Shown: positions 16,387 to 25,656, counted from the first letter of the stretch. The stretch: 64,000 bases of DNA from Amycolatopsis sp. 195334CR (GCF_017309385.1 NZ_JAFJMJ010000004.1:496001-560000), one strand, 5' to 3'. Notes: generated from the letters alone by a model not told the origin. Program-made: numbers and translations.

Positions 16387-18795
16387 ATGCGCGCACTGGT
16401 GGCAGCGGTGCTGGGGACGGCACTGGTGGCGGGGCTGGCGCCGCCGGTCGCGGCGGCGGAACCGCGGGCGGATCTGGACGTGCTGTTCGTCGGGGCGCAT
16501 CCCGACGACGAGGCGTCGACGCTGTCCACGATCGGGCAGCTCGGCCTCGAGTCCGGCGTGGTCACGGTGACCCGGGGTGAGGGTGGCGGCAACGCCGTCG
16601 GTCCGGAAGAGGGGCCCGAGCTGGGGCTGCTCCGGGAGGCCGAGGAACGCAAGGCCGTCGGGCGCGCCGGGGTCACCGACGTGTTCAACCTCGATCGGGC
16701 CGACTTCTACTACACGGTCAGCTCGCCGCTGACCGAGCAGGCGTGGGGGCACGAGTCGACGCTGGAGAAGCTGGTGCGGGTGGTGCGCCAGACCCGGCCG
16801 GAGATCGTGTTCACCATGGATCCGGCGCCCTCGCCGGGAAACCACGGCAATCACCAGTACGCCGCGAGGCTGGCTTTCGAGGCGTACACGGCTGCCGCCG
16901 ACCCGTCCCGGTTCCCCGGGGCGGGGAAGCCGTGGGCGGTGGCGAAACTGTTCACCACCGGGCTGGGCGGCTCGGGAACCACCGGGCCGGACTGCGTTTC
17001 GGCGTTCACCCCCGACGAGCCGACCGACCGGGTCTGGGGTGTGTGGGCCGGGAAGACCGGGCCGGACGGCAAGACCTGGGCCCAGATCGAACGCGAGGCG
17101 CAGCGCGAATACGCGAGCCAGGGCTGGGCGGGATTCCCGGACGCGCCGGCGGATCCCGCGAAGATCGCGTGTGACTACTTCACCCAGGTGGCCAGCCGGG
17201 TGCCCTACCAGCAGGAACTCCGCGGGATCGACGGTCTGCTCGCGGGCGCGGTCCCGATGGGTCCGACGCTGACCGCCACGGCCGACCGGTACCGCGTGAC
17301 GCCGGGGGAGCGGGTGCGCATCGACGTGCGCTCGTCGGAACCGGGTGAGGTCGAGCTGACCGCGCCCGAGGGCTGGACCGTGCGGGACCGCACGGTGACC
17401 GTGCCCGCCGACGCCGAGCCGGGCAAGGCACGCATCGGCGCGGCACTGTCCACAGGGGACCGCACCGAGGCGATCGTCGAGGTGGTGCCGCCGGTGGTCG
17501 CCACGCAGGAACCGCTGCCGCAGGTCGCGCAGTACCAGGCGTGGGCGCGGGAGACCGGCTTCCCCGATCGGGCGGGCGATGTGCTGCCGGTGCTGACCGT
17601 GCCCTCCGGCGGGACGCGGGACATCACCGTGACCGTGCGCAACGAAAGCCCCGTCCCGCGGCAGGGGGTGGTGTCCCTCGCGTTGCCCGCCGGGTTCAGC
17701 GGTGGTGAGGAGCAGGCCTATCCCGAACTCGCGCCCGGTGCCACGCACCAGGTGAAGTTCGGCGTGCGCAACACCGACGCGTCGCTTCCGTCCGGAAAGG
17801 ACTTTCCCTACCAGCTGGTCACGTCGAGTGGCACTACCGCGGCGGCACTGGAGGTCGTGCCCGCGACGGTGATCCCGCGGGCCGCGTCGGCGCCCGCGAT
17901 CGACGGCACCGCGGGCGAGGGGGAGTACCCCGCCGACGCGCTGGACATCTCGGCGCGCTGGGAGGGGGACGACTGCGAATCGGCAGCGGATTGTTCCGGC
18001 GGCGCAAGGCTTTCCTGGCACGACGACACGCTGTACGCGCTGGTCGACGTCACCGACGACGTCGCGGGCACGAAGCTGCCGACCGCGGACTGCAAGCGGC
18101 ACTGGCGCACCGACGCGGTGGAACTCACCTTCGATCCACGAGGCAAGTCGGAGAACACCTCCAGCACGTACAAGCTCGCGGTCCTTCCGTCCACATCGGA
18201 TGGTGGACCGTGTGCGTTCCGCGACGCCGACAACGCCCAGGGCCCGGCGCCCGGCGTGCGGGTGGCCGCGCAACCGCGTGAGGGCGGGTACACCGTCGAG
18301 GTCGCCATTCCGATGGAGCAGCTGCCCGGCGCGGTGGACCCGGCGTCGCTGGGGCTGAACGTGCTGGTCTACGACTCGGACACGCAGGACAAAACCGGGC
18401 AGACGCGGATAGGCTGGTCGACCTGGGGCGGGGTGCAGGGCGACCCGTACCGCTGGGGCCGGGCGACCGTGGACGGCTACCAGCCGCCGCCGGGACGGCC
18501 GGTCGAGCCGCCGGAACCGGTGCTCCCGCTGGAGGTGCTGGCTTCGGTGGACTCACCGCAGACGCTGGAGCAGTCCCTCCGGCTCGGCCTCCCGCCGGGC
18601 GCCGCCGCCGCGTCGCGCCCGATCCACGTCCGGGACGGGTGGCTGTACTCCGCCGAACGCGGCACCGCCTCGGTGTTCGCGCCCGACGGCCGTCACGTGG
18701 TGGACGTGGTGCCCGGCCGCACCCGGCTGCCGGCCGGACCGGTGCTGGTGGGCTTCACCGGCAGCCGGGGCGGCACGGCCGCGGCGGCGGGGTGA
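16387..18795 (+). CDS. Secreted PIG-L family deacetylase with C-terminal CBM9-like domain
   Basis: An 802-residue protein with a Sec signal peptide (hydrophobic residues 2-20, AAA cleavage region near 22-25). Residues 30-290 are a PIG-L/LmbE zinc N-deacetylase domain: GAHPDDEAST with His38, Asp40 and Asp41, TRGEGGGNAVGPEEG, and NHGNHQ near residue 155 supplying the second His. Beta-rich domains follow, including an NPCBM/Big-like stretch at about 395-490 and a CBM9-like region at about 510-700 (IDGTAGEGEYPADALDISAR, ISFHDDTLYA-like WHDDTLYALVDVTDD). It should act outside the cell, removing acetyl groups from N-acetylated sugars or glycans before import by the adjacent ABC system. The stop overlaps a small membrane protein gene by 4 bp. 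Confidence 0.83.
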   Translation: MRALVAAVLGTALVAGLAPPVAAAEPRADLDVLFVGAHPDDEASTLSTIGQLGLESGVVTVTRGEGGGNAVGPEEGPELGLLREAEERKAVGRAGVTDVFNLDRADFYYTVSSPLTEQAWGHESTLEKLVRVVRQTRPEIVFTMDPAPSPGNHGNHQYAARLAFEAYTAAADPSRFPGAGKPWAVAKLFTTGLGGSGTTGPDCVSAFTPDEPTDRVWGVWAGKTGPDGKTWAQIEREAQREYASQGWAGFPDAPADPAKIACDYFTQVASRVPYQQELRGIDGLLAGAVPMGPTLTATADRYRVTPGERVRIDVRSSEPGEVELTAPEGWTVRDRTVTVPADAEPGKARIGAALSTGDRTEAIVEVVPPVVATQEPLPQVAQYQAWARETGFPDRAGDVLPVLTVPSGGTRDITVTVRNESPVPRQGVVSLALPAGFSGGEEQAYPELAPGATHQVKFGVRNTDASLPSGKDFPYQLVTSSGTTAAALEVVPATVIPRAASAPAIDGTAGEGEYPADALDISARWEGDDCESAADCSGGARLSWHDDTLYALVDVTDDVAGTKLPTADCKRHWRTDAVELTFDPRGKSENTSSTYKLAVLPSTSDGGPCAFRDADNAQGPAPGVRVAAQPREGGYTVEVAIPMEQLPGAVDPASLGLNVLVYDSDTQDKTGQTRIGWSTWGGVQGDPYRWGRATVDGYQPPPGRPVEPPEPVLPLEVLASVDSPQTLEQSLRLGLPPGAAAASRPIHVRDGWLYSAERGTASVFAPDGRHVVDVVPGRTRLPAGPVLVGFTGSRGGTAAAAG

Positions 18796-19129
18796 AGCGC
18801 GGGATCCTGGTCGCCGCGCTGGCCGCCGCGGCGGTGGTGACCGGCGTGGTGGTGCTGGTCGAAGCGGGGGAGACCCCGCCGGCGTTCTGCCCGGACTCGG
18901 TGGATTCGGACGAGCCGGCGGACGAACCGTCGCTCGGTGAACCGGAGAACGACATCGCGCTGTTCGACGTGGCCGAGAACGGCGACATGACCGACCGGAG
19001 CGACCAGCTCGACGGTGCCCAACACCCGGGATCGTCGAGCTGCCCGCCGGTGACGCGGGCATCCCGGGTGAGCCCGACTACCTGAGGCTGGTCGAACGCC
19101 TGGAGCCGCTGCTGTCTTCACCCGGGTGA
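18792..19129 (+). pseudogene. Small membrane-anchored protein, probable frameshift
   Basis: GTG at 18792 (4-bp overlap upstream) opens a frame with an N-terminal membrane segment (ILVAALAAAAVVTGVVVLVE), then an acidic exported segment (CPDSVDSDEPADEPSLGEPE, FDVAENGDMTDRSDQLDGAQ). In this frame it ends at 19085 with a low-complexity tail. The other frame from about 19022 to the TGA at 19127-19129 gives a better-looking end: TPGIVELPAGDAGIPGEPDY, then LRLVERLEPLL. I therefore suspect a one-base shift near 19015-19022, from sequencing error or decay. Function unknown; it may anchor or regulate the secreted deacetylase. Confidence 0.45.
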
Positions 19130-19174
19130 GCGACGCGCGGGTGTGAACGGGTGATCACCGGGTACCCGGCGCGA

Positions 19175-20689
19175 ATGACTGACCACCCCACCACCAACGA
19201 CGCCGGAATCCCGGTCGAAAGCGACGAGCACTCCCTCACCGTCGGCGCGGGCGGGCCGATCCTGCTCCAGGACCACTACCTGATCGAGCAGATGGCGCAG
19301 TTCAACCGCGAGCGCGTGCCCGAGCGCCAGCCGCACGCCAAGGGCAGCGGGGCGTTCGGCCACTTCGAGGTGACCGCGGACGTCAGCCGCTACACCAAGG
19401 CCGCGGTGTTCCAGCCGGGGACCAGGACGGAGATGGTCGCGCGGTTCTCCACCGTGGCCGGGGAGCGCGGCAGCCCGGACACCTGGCGCGACCCGCGCGG
19501 ATTCGCGCTGAAGTTCTACACCGGCGAAGGCGTGTACGACATGGTCGGCAACAACACGCCGGTGTTCTTCGTCAAGGACCCGCTGAAGTTCCAGCACTTC
19601 ATCCGGTCGCAGAAGCGCCGCGCCGACAACAACCTGCGCGACCACGACATGCAGTGGGACTTCTGGACGCTGTCCCCGGAGTCGGCGCACCAGGTCACCT
19701 GGCTGATGGGGGACCGCGGCATCCCGCGCACCTGGCGGCACATGAACGGGTACAGCTCGCACACCTACCTGTGGGTCAACGCCGCCGGGGAGCGCTTCTG
19801 GGTCAAGTACCACTTCAAGACCGACCAGGGCGTGGAGACCTTCACCCAGCACGAGGGCGACCAGCTCGCCGCGGCGGACACCGACTACCACACGCGCGAC
19901 CTGTTCGAGGCCATCGCGCGCGGGGACCACCCGAGCTGGACGCTGTACGTGCAGGTGATGCCCTTCGACGAGGCGAAGGACTACCGGTTCAACCCGTTCG
20001 ACCTGACCAAGGTGTGGCCGCACGGGGACTACCCGCTGCGGGAGGTCGGGCGGATGACGCTGGACCGCAACCCGACCGACCACCACACCGAGATCGAGCA
20101 GGCCGCGTTCGAGCCGAACAACCTGGTGCCGGGCATCGGGCCGAGCCCGGACCGGATGCTGCTGGGCAGGCTGTTCGCCTACGCCGACGCGCACCGGTAC
20201 CGCATCGGGGCGAACTACAAGCAGCTGCCGGTCAACGCCCCGACCTCGCCGGTGCACAGCTACAGCAAGGACGGGAGCATGCGCTACACCAAGGTCGCCG
20301 ACCCGGTGTACGCGCCGAATTCCTACGGCGGGCCGCGCGCCGACGTGCAGCGCTACGGCACCCCCGCGGGCTGGGCCGCGGAAGGCGAGATGGTCCGCGC
20401 GGCCTACGTCGACCACGCCGAGGACGACGACTGGGGCCAGGCGGGCACGATGGTGCGCGAGGTGCTCGACGACGCCGCGCGCGAGCGGCTGGTCGACAAC
20501 ATCGTCGGGCACCTGCTCAACGGCGTGTCGGAACCGGTGCTGCGGCGGGCGTTCGACTACTGGTCCAATGTGGACAAGGAACTCGGGGAGCGGGTGGAGT
20601 CCGGCGTCCGGGCCAAGCAGGACGAGAAGGATCCCAAGGCCGGCGAGCAGGGCAACCCCGCGCGGGAGAGCATGCAGCGCAAGGCCTGA
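19175..20689 (+). CDS. katA: Monofunctional haem catalase
   Basis: A 504-residue small-subunit catalase that decomposes hydrogen peroxide. Visible elements: distal His54 in [36 protein letters not shown], the distal Asn in [15 protein letters not shown], and the proximal haem-ligand block [20 protein letters not shown]. The ATG at 19175 is preferred over an in-frame GTG at 19151 because it gives the usual MTD...TTNDAGIPV opening. It is transcribed alone; the next gene follows after a stem-loop. Confidence 0.95.
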   Translation: MTDHPTTNDAGIPVESDEHSLTVGAGGPILLQDHYLIEQMAQFNRERVPERQPHAKGSGAFGHFEVTADVSRYTKAAVFQPGTRTEMVARFSTVAGERGSPDTWRDPRGFALKFYTGEGVYDMVGNNTPVFFVKDPLKFQHFIRSQKRRADNNLRDHDMQWDFWTLSPESAHQVTWLMGDRGIPRTWRHMNGYSSHTYLWVNAAGERFWVKYHFKTDQGVETFTQHEGDQLAAADTDYHTRDLFEAIARGDHPSWTLYVQVMPFDEAKDYRFNPFDLTKVWPHGDYPLREVGRMTLDRNPTDHHTEIEQAAFEPNNLVPGIGPSPDRMLLGRLFAYADAHRYRIGANYKQLPVNAPTSPVHSYSKDGSMRYTKVADPVYAPNSYGGPRADVQRYGTPAGWAAEGEMVRAAYVDHAEDDDWGQAGTMVREVLDDAARERLVDNIVGHLLNGVSEPVLRRAFDYWSNVDKELGERVESGVRAKQDEKDPKAGEQGNPARESMQRKA

Positions 20690-20719
20690 CGTGGTGCGCG
20701 TCACCGGGGCTTGAGTGTG

Positions 20720-20745
20720 CCCCAGCGGCCGGGTGTCTGCTGGGG
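20720..20745. terminator. GC-rich stem-loop after catalase
   Basis: CCCCAGC at 20720-20726 pairs with GCTGGGG at 20739-20745 across a 12-nt loop, 31 bp after the catalase stop and 24 bp before the next gene. There is no T-tract, as is common for actinomycete terminators. It could instead be an operator for the downstream regulator. Confidence 0.4.
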
Positions 20746-20768
20746 TCTCACGACCTCGGAGGTGACCC

Positions 20769-21275
20769 GTGCCGGTTCGGGTGGCGGTGCTGGCCGCGGA
20801 TCCGTTCTTGCTCGCCGGGGTGACCGGTGAACTCGGCGGGAAGCCCGGGATCCTGGTGGTGGATCGGGGCGCGGACGTGGTCGTCGTGCTGCCGGACGGC
20901 GCGGGTGAGGTGCTCGGCGGGATCGATCCGGGTGCCCGCGTGGTGCTGGTCTCCGACGATCCGGGGCGGGCCGGGGACGGGGTGGTCCGGCTGCCGCGGC
21001 GGGCGCTGACCACCGCGTCCCTGATGCGCGCGATCAGCGACGCGAGCCAGGGGCTGGCCAGTCCGCCCGCGCCCCGGCCCCCGAAGGGCCTGTCGCCCCG
21101 GGAGATCCAGGTGCTGCGGCTGCTCGCCGAAGGCCGCGACACCGCGGAGATCGCCGCGGAACTCGCCTACGCTGAGCGGACCGTGAAGAACATCCTGTCG
21201 GGCCTGCTGACGCGGCTCGAACTGCGCAACCGCACGCACGCCGTGGCGCACGCGCTGCGCCACGGCCTGATCTGA
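20769..21275 (+). CDS. LuxR/NarL-type regulator with degenerate receiver
   Basis: A 168-residue protein. The C-terminal third is a clear LuxR/GerE helix-turn-helix (GLSPREIQVLRLLAEGRDTA then EIAAELAYAERTVKNILSGL). The N-terminal half resembles a response-regulator receiver (VAVLAADPFLLAGV, VVVVLPDGAG), but the acidic pair has become Ala-Asp and the phospho-acceptor Asp position falls in VVVVLP without an Asp, so phosphorylation looks impossible. It may instead bind a ligand, as described for atypical receivers such as JadR1 or RedZ. It lies 62 bp before the SARP gene. Confidence 0.8.
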   Translation: MPVRVAVLAADPFLLAGVTGELGGKPGILVVDRGADVVVVLPDGAGEVLGGIDPGARVVLVSDDPGRAGDGVVRLPRRALTTASLMRAISDASQGLASPPAPRPPKGLSPREIQVLRLLAEGRDTAEIAAELAYAERTVKNILSGLLTRLELRNRTHAVAHALRHGLI

Positions 21276-21337
21276 CCGGGCCGGTATCGTGCGGTGGGTG
21301 AGTCTCGACATCGTCGGCCACCGGCGGGGCTGAGCCG

Positions 21338-24205
21338 ATGACCACCGGACTGCGCCTGAGCCTGCTCGGCCCGCCGCGCGCCTGGCGCGGATCCGGCCAG
21401 CTCGACCTCGGGCACGTGCTCCAGCAGGCGGTGCTGGCCGCACTGGTGCTGCGTCCCGACCTCACCGTCAGCCGCCGTGAGCTGCTCGACGGCGTCTGGG
21501 GCGACGAGCCGCCGGGCACCGGGGTCAAGGTGCTGCCCGGTTACGTCTTCCGGCTGCGGAAGTCGCTGCGCGGGGACGAGCCGGTGATCGACAGCGACCG
21601 CGGCGGGTACCGGTTCGTCAGCCGCGGGGCCGAGGTGGACGTCGCGCGGCTGGAGCCGATCGTCGCCGAGGCGGGGGCCGCGCGGCAGGCGGGCGACCTG
21701 ACCGCCGCGGTCGGGGCCTACGCCCGCGCGCTGGACCTGTTCACCGGGGAACCGCTGGCCGGGCTGCCGGGCCCGTTCGCCGAGGGGCAGCGCCGCCGGT
21801 TGACCGAGCGCCGCACCGAACTGGCCCGCGAGAAGCTGGACGGCCAGATCCGGCTGGGCTGGTACGCCGACTCGATCGACGAGCTGGCCGTGCTGATCGC
21901 GGCGAACCCGTACAGCGAGCCGCTGGTCGCGCTCCAGCTGCGCGCGCTGTACGGCAGTGGCCGCCAGGCCGACGCGCTGGCCGCCTTAGAAGCGCTCCGC
22001 CGCAGGCTGATCGACGACCTCGGGCTCGAACCGGGCGAGCAGGTGCGCCGGGTGCAGGAGGCGGTGCTGCGCGGGGACGACGAGCTGGCGGAGATCGGCG
22101 AACGGCCCGCGCACCGGCCGGTACCGCCCCGCCGGATCCGCGACGAACTGCCCAACGACCTCGGTGAACTCACCGGCCGCGAACGGGAGCTGGCCGCGCT
22201 GACCGCCCCGGGTGACCAGGACGCGGTCGAGGTGCGGGTGGTCGACGGGGTGGCCGGGGCCGGGAAGACCGCGCTGGTGGTGCGCGCGGCGCGGTCCTTG
22301 CGCGAGCGCTGCCCGGACGGCAGCCTCTACGTCACGCTGCACGGGCACAGCGACGGCCACGAGGCGCTGGAACCGGCGCGCGTGCTCCGGCGGCTGCTGC
22401 GCGCCGTCGGTGCCGACGACACCACCCCCGACGACCTCGACGAGCTGGCCGCCTCCTGGCGGGCGGCGACCGCTTCGCTGCGCCTGCTCCTGGTGCTCGA
22501 CGACGCCGCCGGTGCCGAGCAGGTGCGCCCGCTGCTGCCCGCCGGTCCGGGCAGCCGGGTGCTGGTGACCAGCCGCCGCCGGCTGGCCGGGCTGGACGTG
22601 ACCGGCCGGGTGTCGCTGGGGCCGCTCGACCCGGACCAGGCCGAGGACCTGCTGCACCGGCTGGTCGGCGGCAGCAGGGCGGCCGCCGAGCGCGACGCGG
22701 TGCGGGAGCTGGCGCGGTTGTGCGGCCGGTTGCCGCTCGCGCTGCGCATCGCCGGGTCCCGGCTGCAGAACCGTCCGATGTGGACGTTCGAGTACCTGGT
22801 CTCCCGGCTGGCCGACGACGGGAACCGGCTGGGCGAGCTGACCGCCGAGGACCGCAGCGTGGAGACCGCGTTCCGGCTGTCCTACCACCAGCTGCCCGCC
22901 GGGCAGCGGCGCGCGTTCCGGGCGCTGGGCCTGGCCACCGCCGCCGAGCTGGACGAGCTGGCCCTGTCCGCGGTGCTCGGCCGCCCGCTCGCCGAGGCCG
23001 GGCGGCTGCTGGAGCACCTGGTGGACGTGAACCTGGTGCAGGAGACCGTGCCCGGCCGGTACCGGCTGCACGACCTGGTCGCGGTGTACGCGCGGCGGCT
23101 CGCCGCCGAGGACCGGGCCGAGGCGGACGCGGTGCGGGCCGGGTTGTTCCGGCTGCACCTGGCCGCCGTCCGGTGTGCCGGTCGAGGTGGCATCGCGCGC
23201 CTGCCCGCCGAGCCCGGGCCGTTCGAGCGCCGCGAGGACGCGCTCGCCTGGCTCGACACCGCCGGTGATCTGGCGGACGTGGTCGCCCACGCGGCCGGGA
23301 CCGGGCACCCGGACCTGGCCTGCCGCCTCGCCGAGGGCGCGGTCGACTACCTGGTCCGGCGCGGTCGCTACCACGAGTGCCGGGCGGCGATCGAGGCCGC
23401 GCTGCCGGTCGCCGCCCGCGCCGACGACCCGCGGACGACGGCGATCCTGCGGTTCTGCCTGGGTTACGCGCACCTCGTGCGGGGCGAGGTCGACCGCGCG
23501 CGGGCCTGTTTCGCCGAGGGCCAGGGTGACCGGGGCACCGAGGCGAGGGCACGCGGCTGCCGGGCGTTGATCGACGGGCTGATCGACCGGAACCAGGACG
23601 TGGCGGGCGAGCTGGCCGAGGTGCTCGCGCTGGCCGTCGACCTGGACGACGACTGGCTGGCCGAGCGCGCCACCTCCACGCTGGGATACCTGCACCTGCG
23701 GGCCGGACGGCCCGAGGAGGCACTGGAGCACACCGAACGCGCCCGCGTGCTGGGGGAGAAGCTGGAGAACCCGCACATCGTCGGCGAGGCGTTGTGCCAC
23801 ATCGGCAGCATCCACCTGCACGTCGGCCGGTTCGCCGAGGCCGCGGTCGCGTTGCGGGAGAGCGTCGAGCTGGCCGAGCGGATCTCCGACTTGCTGCTGC
23901 TGCCGGGCTGCCTGACCAGGCTCGGCACGGCCGAGGAGGGGCTCGGCCACCTCGGCGTCGCGCTCGACCGGCACCACCAGGCCCTGGGCCTGCTCAGTGA
24001 GCAGTACCCGGCGCTCTTCGAACTGGAGATCCGCGTCCGGCTCGGCAACACCTACCTCGCCGCCGGGCAGCCGGCGCTGGCGCGCAGGCAGTTCGAGGTG
24101 GTGCTCGCGCGGGAACACCCGGCCAATTCACTCGACGAGCGGCAGCACGCCCTCGACGGCCTCGACCGGTGCGCGGCCGCCGAGGCCGCCGTTCACTCCT
24201 CGTAG
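21338..24205 (+). CDS. SARP/AfsR-type regulator with NB-ARC ATPase and TPR repeats; TTA codon
   Basis: A 955-residue regulator. Domains: OmpR-like winged helix (about residues 8-98; LTVSRRELLDGVWGDEPPGT), bacterial transcriptional activator domain (about 105-245; YADSIDELAVLIAANPYSEP), NB-ARC STAND ATPase (about 265-560) with P-loop GVAGAGKTAL near residue 305 and LLLVLDDAAGAEQVRPLLP, then TPR-like helical repeats (about 620-950). SARPs activate antibiotic clusters; the STAND module implies ATP- and signal-dependent switching. A rare TTA codon at 21986-21988 encodes Leu217 in the activator domain, which could make synthesis depend on the bldA tRNA. Its 3' end overlaps the convergent cupin gene by 13 bp. 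It is a candidate controller of the NRPS-PKS cluster 1.5 kb away, but this is inference. Confidence 0.92.
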   Translation: MTTGLRLSLLGPPRAWRGSGQLDLGHVLQQAVLAALVLRPDLTVSRRELLDGVWGDEPPGTGVKVLPGYVFRLRKSLRGDEPVIDSDRGGYRFVSRGAEVDVARLEPIVAEAGAARQAGDLTAAVGAYARALDLFTGEPLAGLPGPFAEGQRRRLTERRTELAREKLDGQIRLGWYADSIDELAVLIAANPYSEPLVALQLRALYGSGRQADALAALEALRRRLIDDLGLEPGEQVRRVQEAVLRGDDELAEIGERPAHRPVPPRRIRDELPNDLGELTGRERELAALTAPGDQDAVEVRVVDGVAGAGKTALVVRAARSLRERCPDGSLYVTLHGHSDGHEALEPARVLRRLLRAVGADDTTPDDLDELAASWRAATASLRLLLVLDDAAGAEQVRPLLPAGPGSRVLVTSRRRLAGLDVTGRVSLGPLDPDQAEDLLHRLVGGSRAAAERDAVRELARLCGRLPLALRIAGSRLQNRPMWTFEYLVSRLADDGNRLGELTAEDRSVETAFRLSYHQLPAGQRRAFRALGLATAAELDELALSAVLGRPLAEAGRLLEHLVDVNLVQETVPGRYRLHDLVAVYARRLAAEDRAEADAVRAGLFRLHLAAVRCAGRGGIARLPAEPGPFERREDALAWLDTAGDLADVVAHAAGTGHPDLACRLAEGAVDYLVRRGRYHECRAAIEAALPVAARADDPRTTAILRFCLGYAHLVRGEVDRARACFAEGQGDRGTEARARGCRALIDGLIDRNQDVAGELAEVLALAVDLDDDWLAERATSTLGYLHLRAGRPEEALEHTERARVLGEKLENPHIVGEALCHIGSIHLHVGRFAEAAVALRESVELAERISDLLLLPGCLTRLGTAEEGLGHLGVALDRHHQALGLLSEQYPALFELEIRVRLGNTYLAAGQPALARRQFEVVLAREHPANSLDERQHALDGLDRCAAAEAAVHSS

Positions 24206-24651
24206 GTGATGGCGTACCGCGCGGCGATCGGGTTGATCTTCACCGGGTCCAGCGCGCCCCCGGTGAGCACGGCGGGCCCGGCCTCGAACAGGTCCTCCAG
24301 GTAGTGCTCCCAGCCGCCCGGTGAGGAGATCTGCAGCACCCGGGGCGGCGGCTGCGAAACGGCTCGCAGCGCGTGCGGCACGCCGTGCGGCAGCAGCACG
24401 AAGCTCCCCTTCCCGGCGACGTGGGACTCGTCGTCGAAGTCGATCCCGAGTTCGCCGTCGAGCACGTAGATGCACTCGTCGGCCTCGTGGTGGGTGTGCC
24501 GGGGGATGTCGCGGGCCAGGGTGACCTCGAGCAGGGAGAAGCGGGTCTCGGTGTCCCCGGTCATCGCCTTGACCGAGAACGCGGGCGGCAGCGCGACCCG
24601 GCCCGGCCTGGCCTGACCGGGTTCGAGCAGGAGGAAGCGGTCCTTCGGCAT
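24193..24651 (-). CDS. Cupin-domain protein
   Basis: A 152-residue single-domain cupin. The metal-binding motif reads RHTHHEADECIYVLDGELGI (H-x-H-x4-E) and the second motif is LLPHGVPHALRA (second His). Small cupins include oxygenases, isomerases and sugar-binding proteins; quercetinase-like dioxygenases are one possibility. The ATG at 24651 gives a compact cupin; the longer frame upstream is TetR antisense. It is divergent from the TetR gene with the palindrome at 24671-24693 between them, so it is almost certainly the TetR target. Confidence 0.85.
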   Translation of the reverse strand: MPKDRFLLLEPGQARPGRVALPPAFSVKAMTGDTETRFSLLEVTLARDIPRHTHHEADECIYVLDGELGIDFDDESHVAGKGSFVLLPHGVPHALRAVSQPPPRVLQISSPGGWEHYLEDLFEAGPAVLTGGALDPVKINPIAARYAITYEE

Positions 24652-24670
24652 GGGGTACCCTCTCGATGAA

Positions 24671-24693
24671 GTGGAAACGGACTCCGATTCCAC
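24671..24693. promoter_or_regulatory. TetR operator-like palindrome
   Basis: A 23-bp dyad centred on base 24682: outer arms GTGGAA (24671-24676) and TTCCAC (24688-24693), inner arms CGGA (24678-24681) and TCCG (24683-24686). Only the pair 24677/24687 fails to match. It lies in the 64-bp space between the cupin and TetR starts, the expected place for a site repressing both. Confidence 0.65.
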
Positions 24694-24715
24694 ATTAACC
24701 CCGGGAGGTCGGTCG

Positions 24716-25273
24716 GTGTCAACGGAACGCAGGCCCCGCGCCGATGCCGAGCGCAACCGGACGCGGGTGCTCGAAGCGGCCCGCGAGCTGTTCGCCGACC
24801 GCGGGGACGAGGTGCAGCTGCCGGAGATCGCCCGCGCCGCCGGGGTCGGGGTGGGCACGGTCTACCGGCACTTCCCGGACCGGCGGGCCCTGGTCGAGGC
24901 CGCCGCCGAGGCGCGGTTCGCCGAGATCGGGCAGTACGCGCGGTCGCGGTGCCTCGACGGGCGGTCCGGCCTGGCGCGCTACCTCCGGCACGTCGGGAAG
25001 GTGCTGTCCGAGGACCGGGGCCTGTCCGCGGCGATCGAGTCGGCCCGGAGCGCGCCGGGCAGCGAGCCACGCGGGGACGCGCGGTCCGGGCTGGAAGCGG
25101 TGGTGGCGCAGGTGATCGCGCGGGACCAGGAGGCGGGCGTGCTCCGCGAGGACTGCACGGTCGCGGACGTGTACCTGCTCGTCGGGTGCCTCTCCGCGGT
25201 GATCCGCACCGGCAGCGGTGACTGGCGCCGCTTCGTCGACCTCGCCCTGGACGGCCTCCGCCCCCGGGGGTGA
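24716..25273 (+). CDS. TetR family transcriptional regulator
   Basis: A 185-residue regulator. The N-terminal helix-turn-helix is typical (TRVLEAARELFADRG, then EIARAAGVGVGTVYRHFPDR); the C-terminal helical ligand domain is divergent. GTG at 24716 is chosen because GGGAGG lies 7 bp upstream; an ATG at 24650 is in frame but would remove the intergenic operator. It probably represses itself and the cupin gene and responds to a small molecule. Confidence 0.88.
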   Translation: MSTERRPRADAERNRTRVLEAARELFADRGDEVQLPEIARAAGVGVGTVYRHFPDRRALVEAAAEARFAEIGQYARSRCLDGRSGLARYLRHVGKVLSEDRGLSAAIESARSAPGSEPRGDARSGLEAVVAQVIARDQEAGVLREDCTVADVYLLVGCLSAVIRTGSGDWRRFVDLALDGLRPRG

Positions 25274-25656
25274 ACACCGTTTAGTGGGACATTTCGGCCG
25301 CGAGTGTCATCCGGTATTGCACTTGCCATTCCGGGCGAACCGCGATACGTGCGGCCTGACCAGTGAACTCCCGGCAGCTGCACAGATATTCATCGATGCC
25401 TGAATCGCCCGAACGGACGAGTCATTTATCACTGGTTGCGGTGAAGAGTTTTCCGTTGCTAGGGTTAGTTTGTTGGTTTACGCCGAAAGTGCGAGAAAAA
25501 CTGGGGTCTAGTCGTATGCCGAGCTTGTCGTAGCGCCTTTTCCGGACAAGCGCACATCGTTTCCTTTGCCGACCGGAATTGTGGCGCCCGGCTCGGGTGA
25601 CCATTTGTTCCCTTGTCCTTCCTGTCCTGATGTCTGAATATCCTCATGGAGTGCTG
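25274..25656. promoter_or_regulatory. AT-richer promoter region of the biosynthetic cluster
   Basis: This 383-bp gene-free stretch is markedly richer in A/T than its surroundings. A plausible promoter is TTGCGG (25436-25441), 18 bp, TAGGGT (25460-25465), which would give a leader of roughly 185 nt before the StrR-like gene. It also holds TTCCTTTG...AATT (25561-25580) and TTTGTTCCC (25604-25612), both echoed upstream of the aminotransferase gene at 32515-32585. No RNA gene was recognised. Confidence 0.45.

Noticed and set aside
25422..25604. A 60-codon minus-strand frame upstream of the StrR-like gene
   Set aside because: No ribosome-binding site, no codon bias, and it lies in the AT-richer promoter region.
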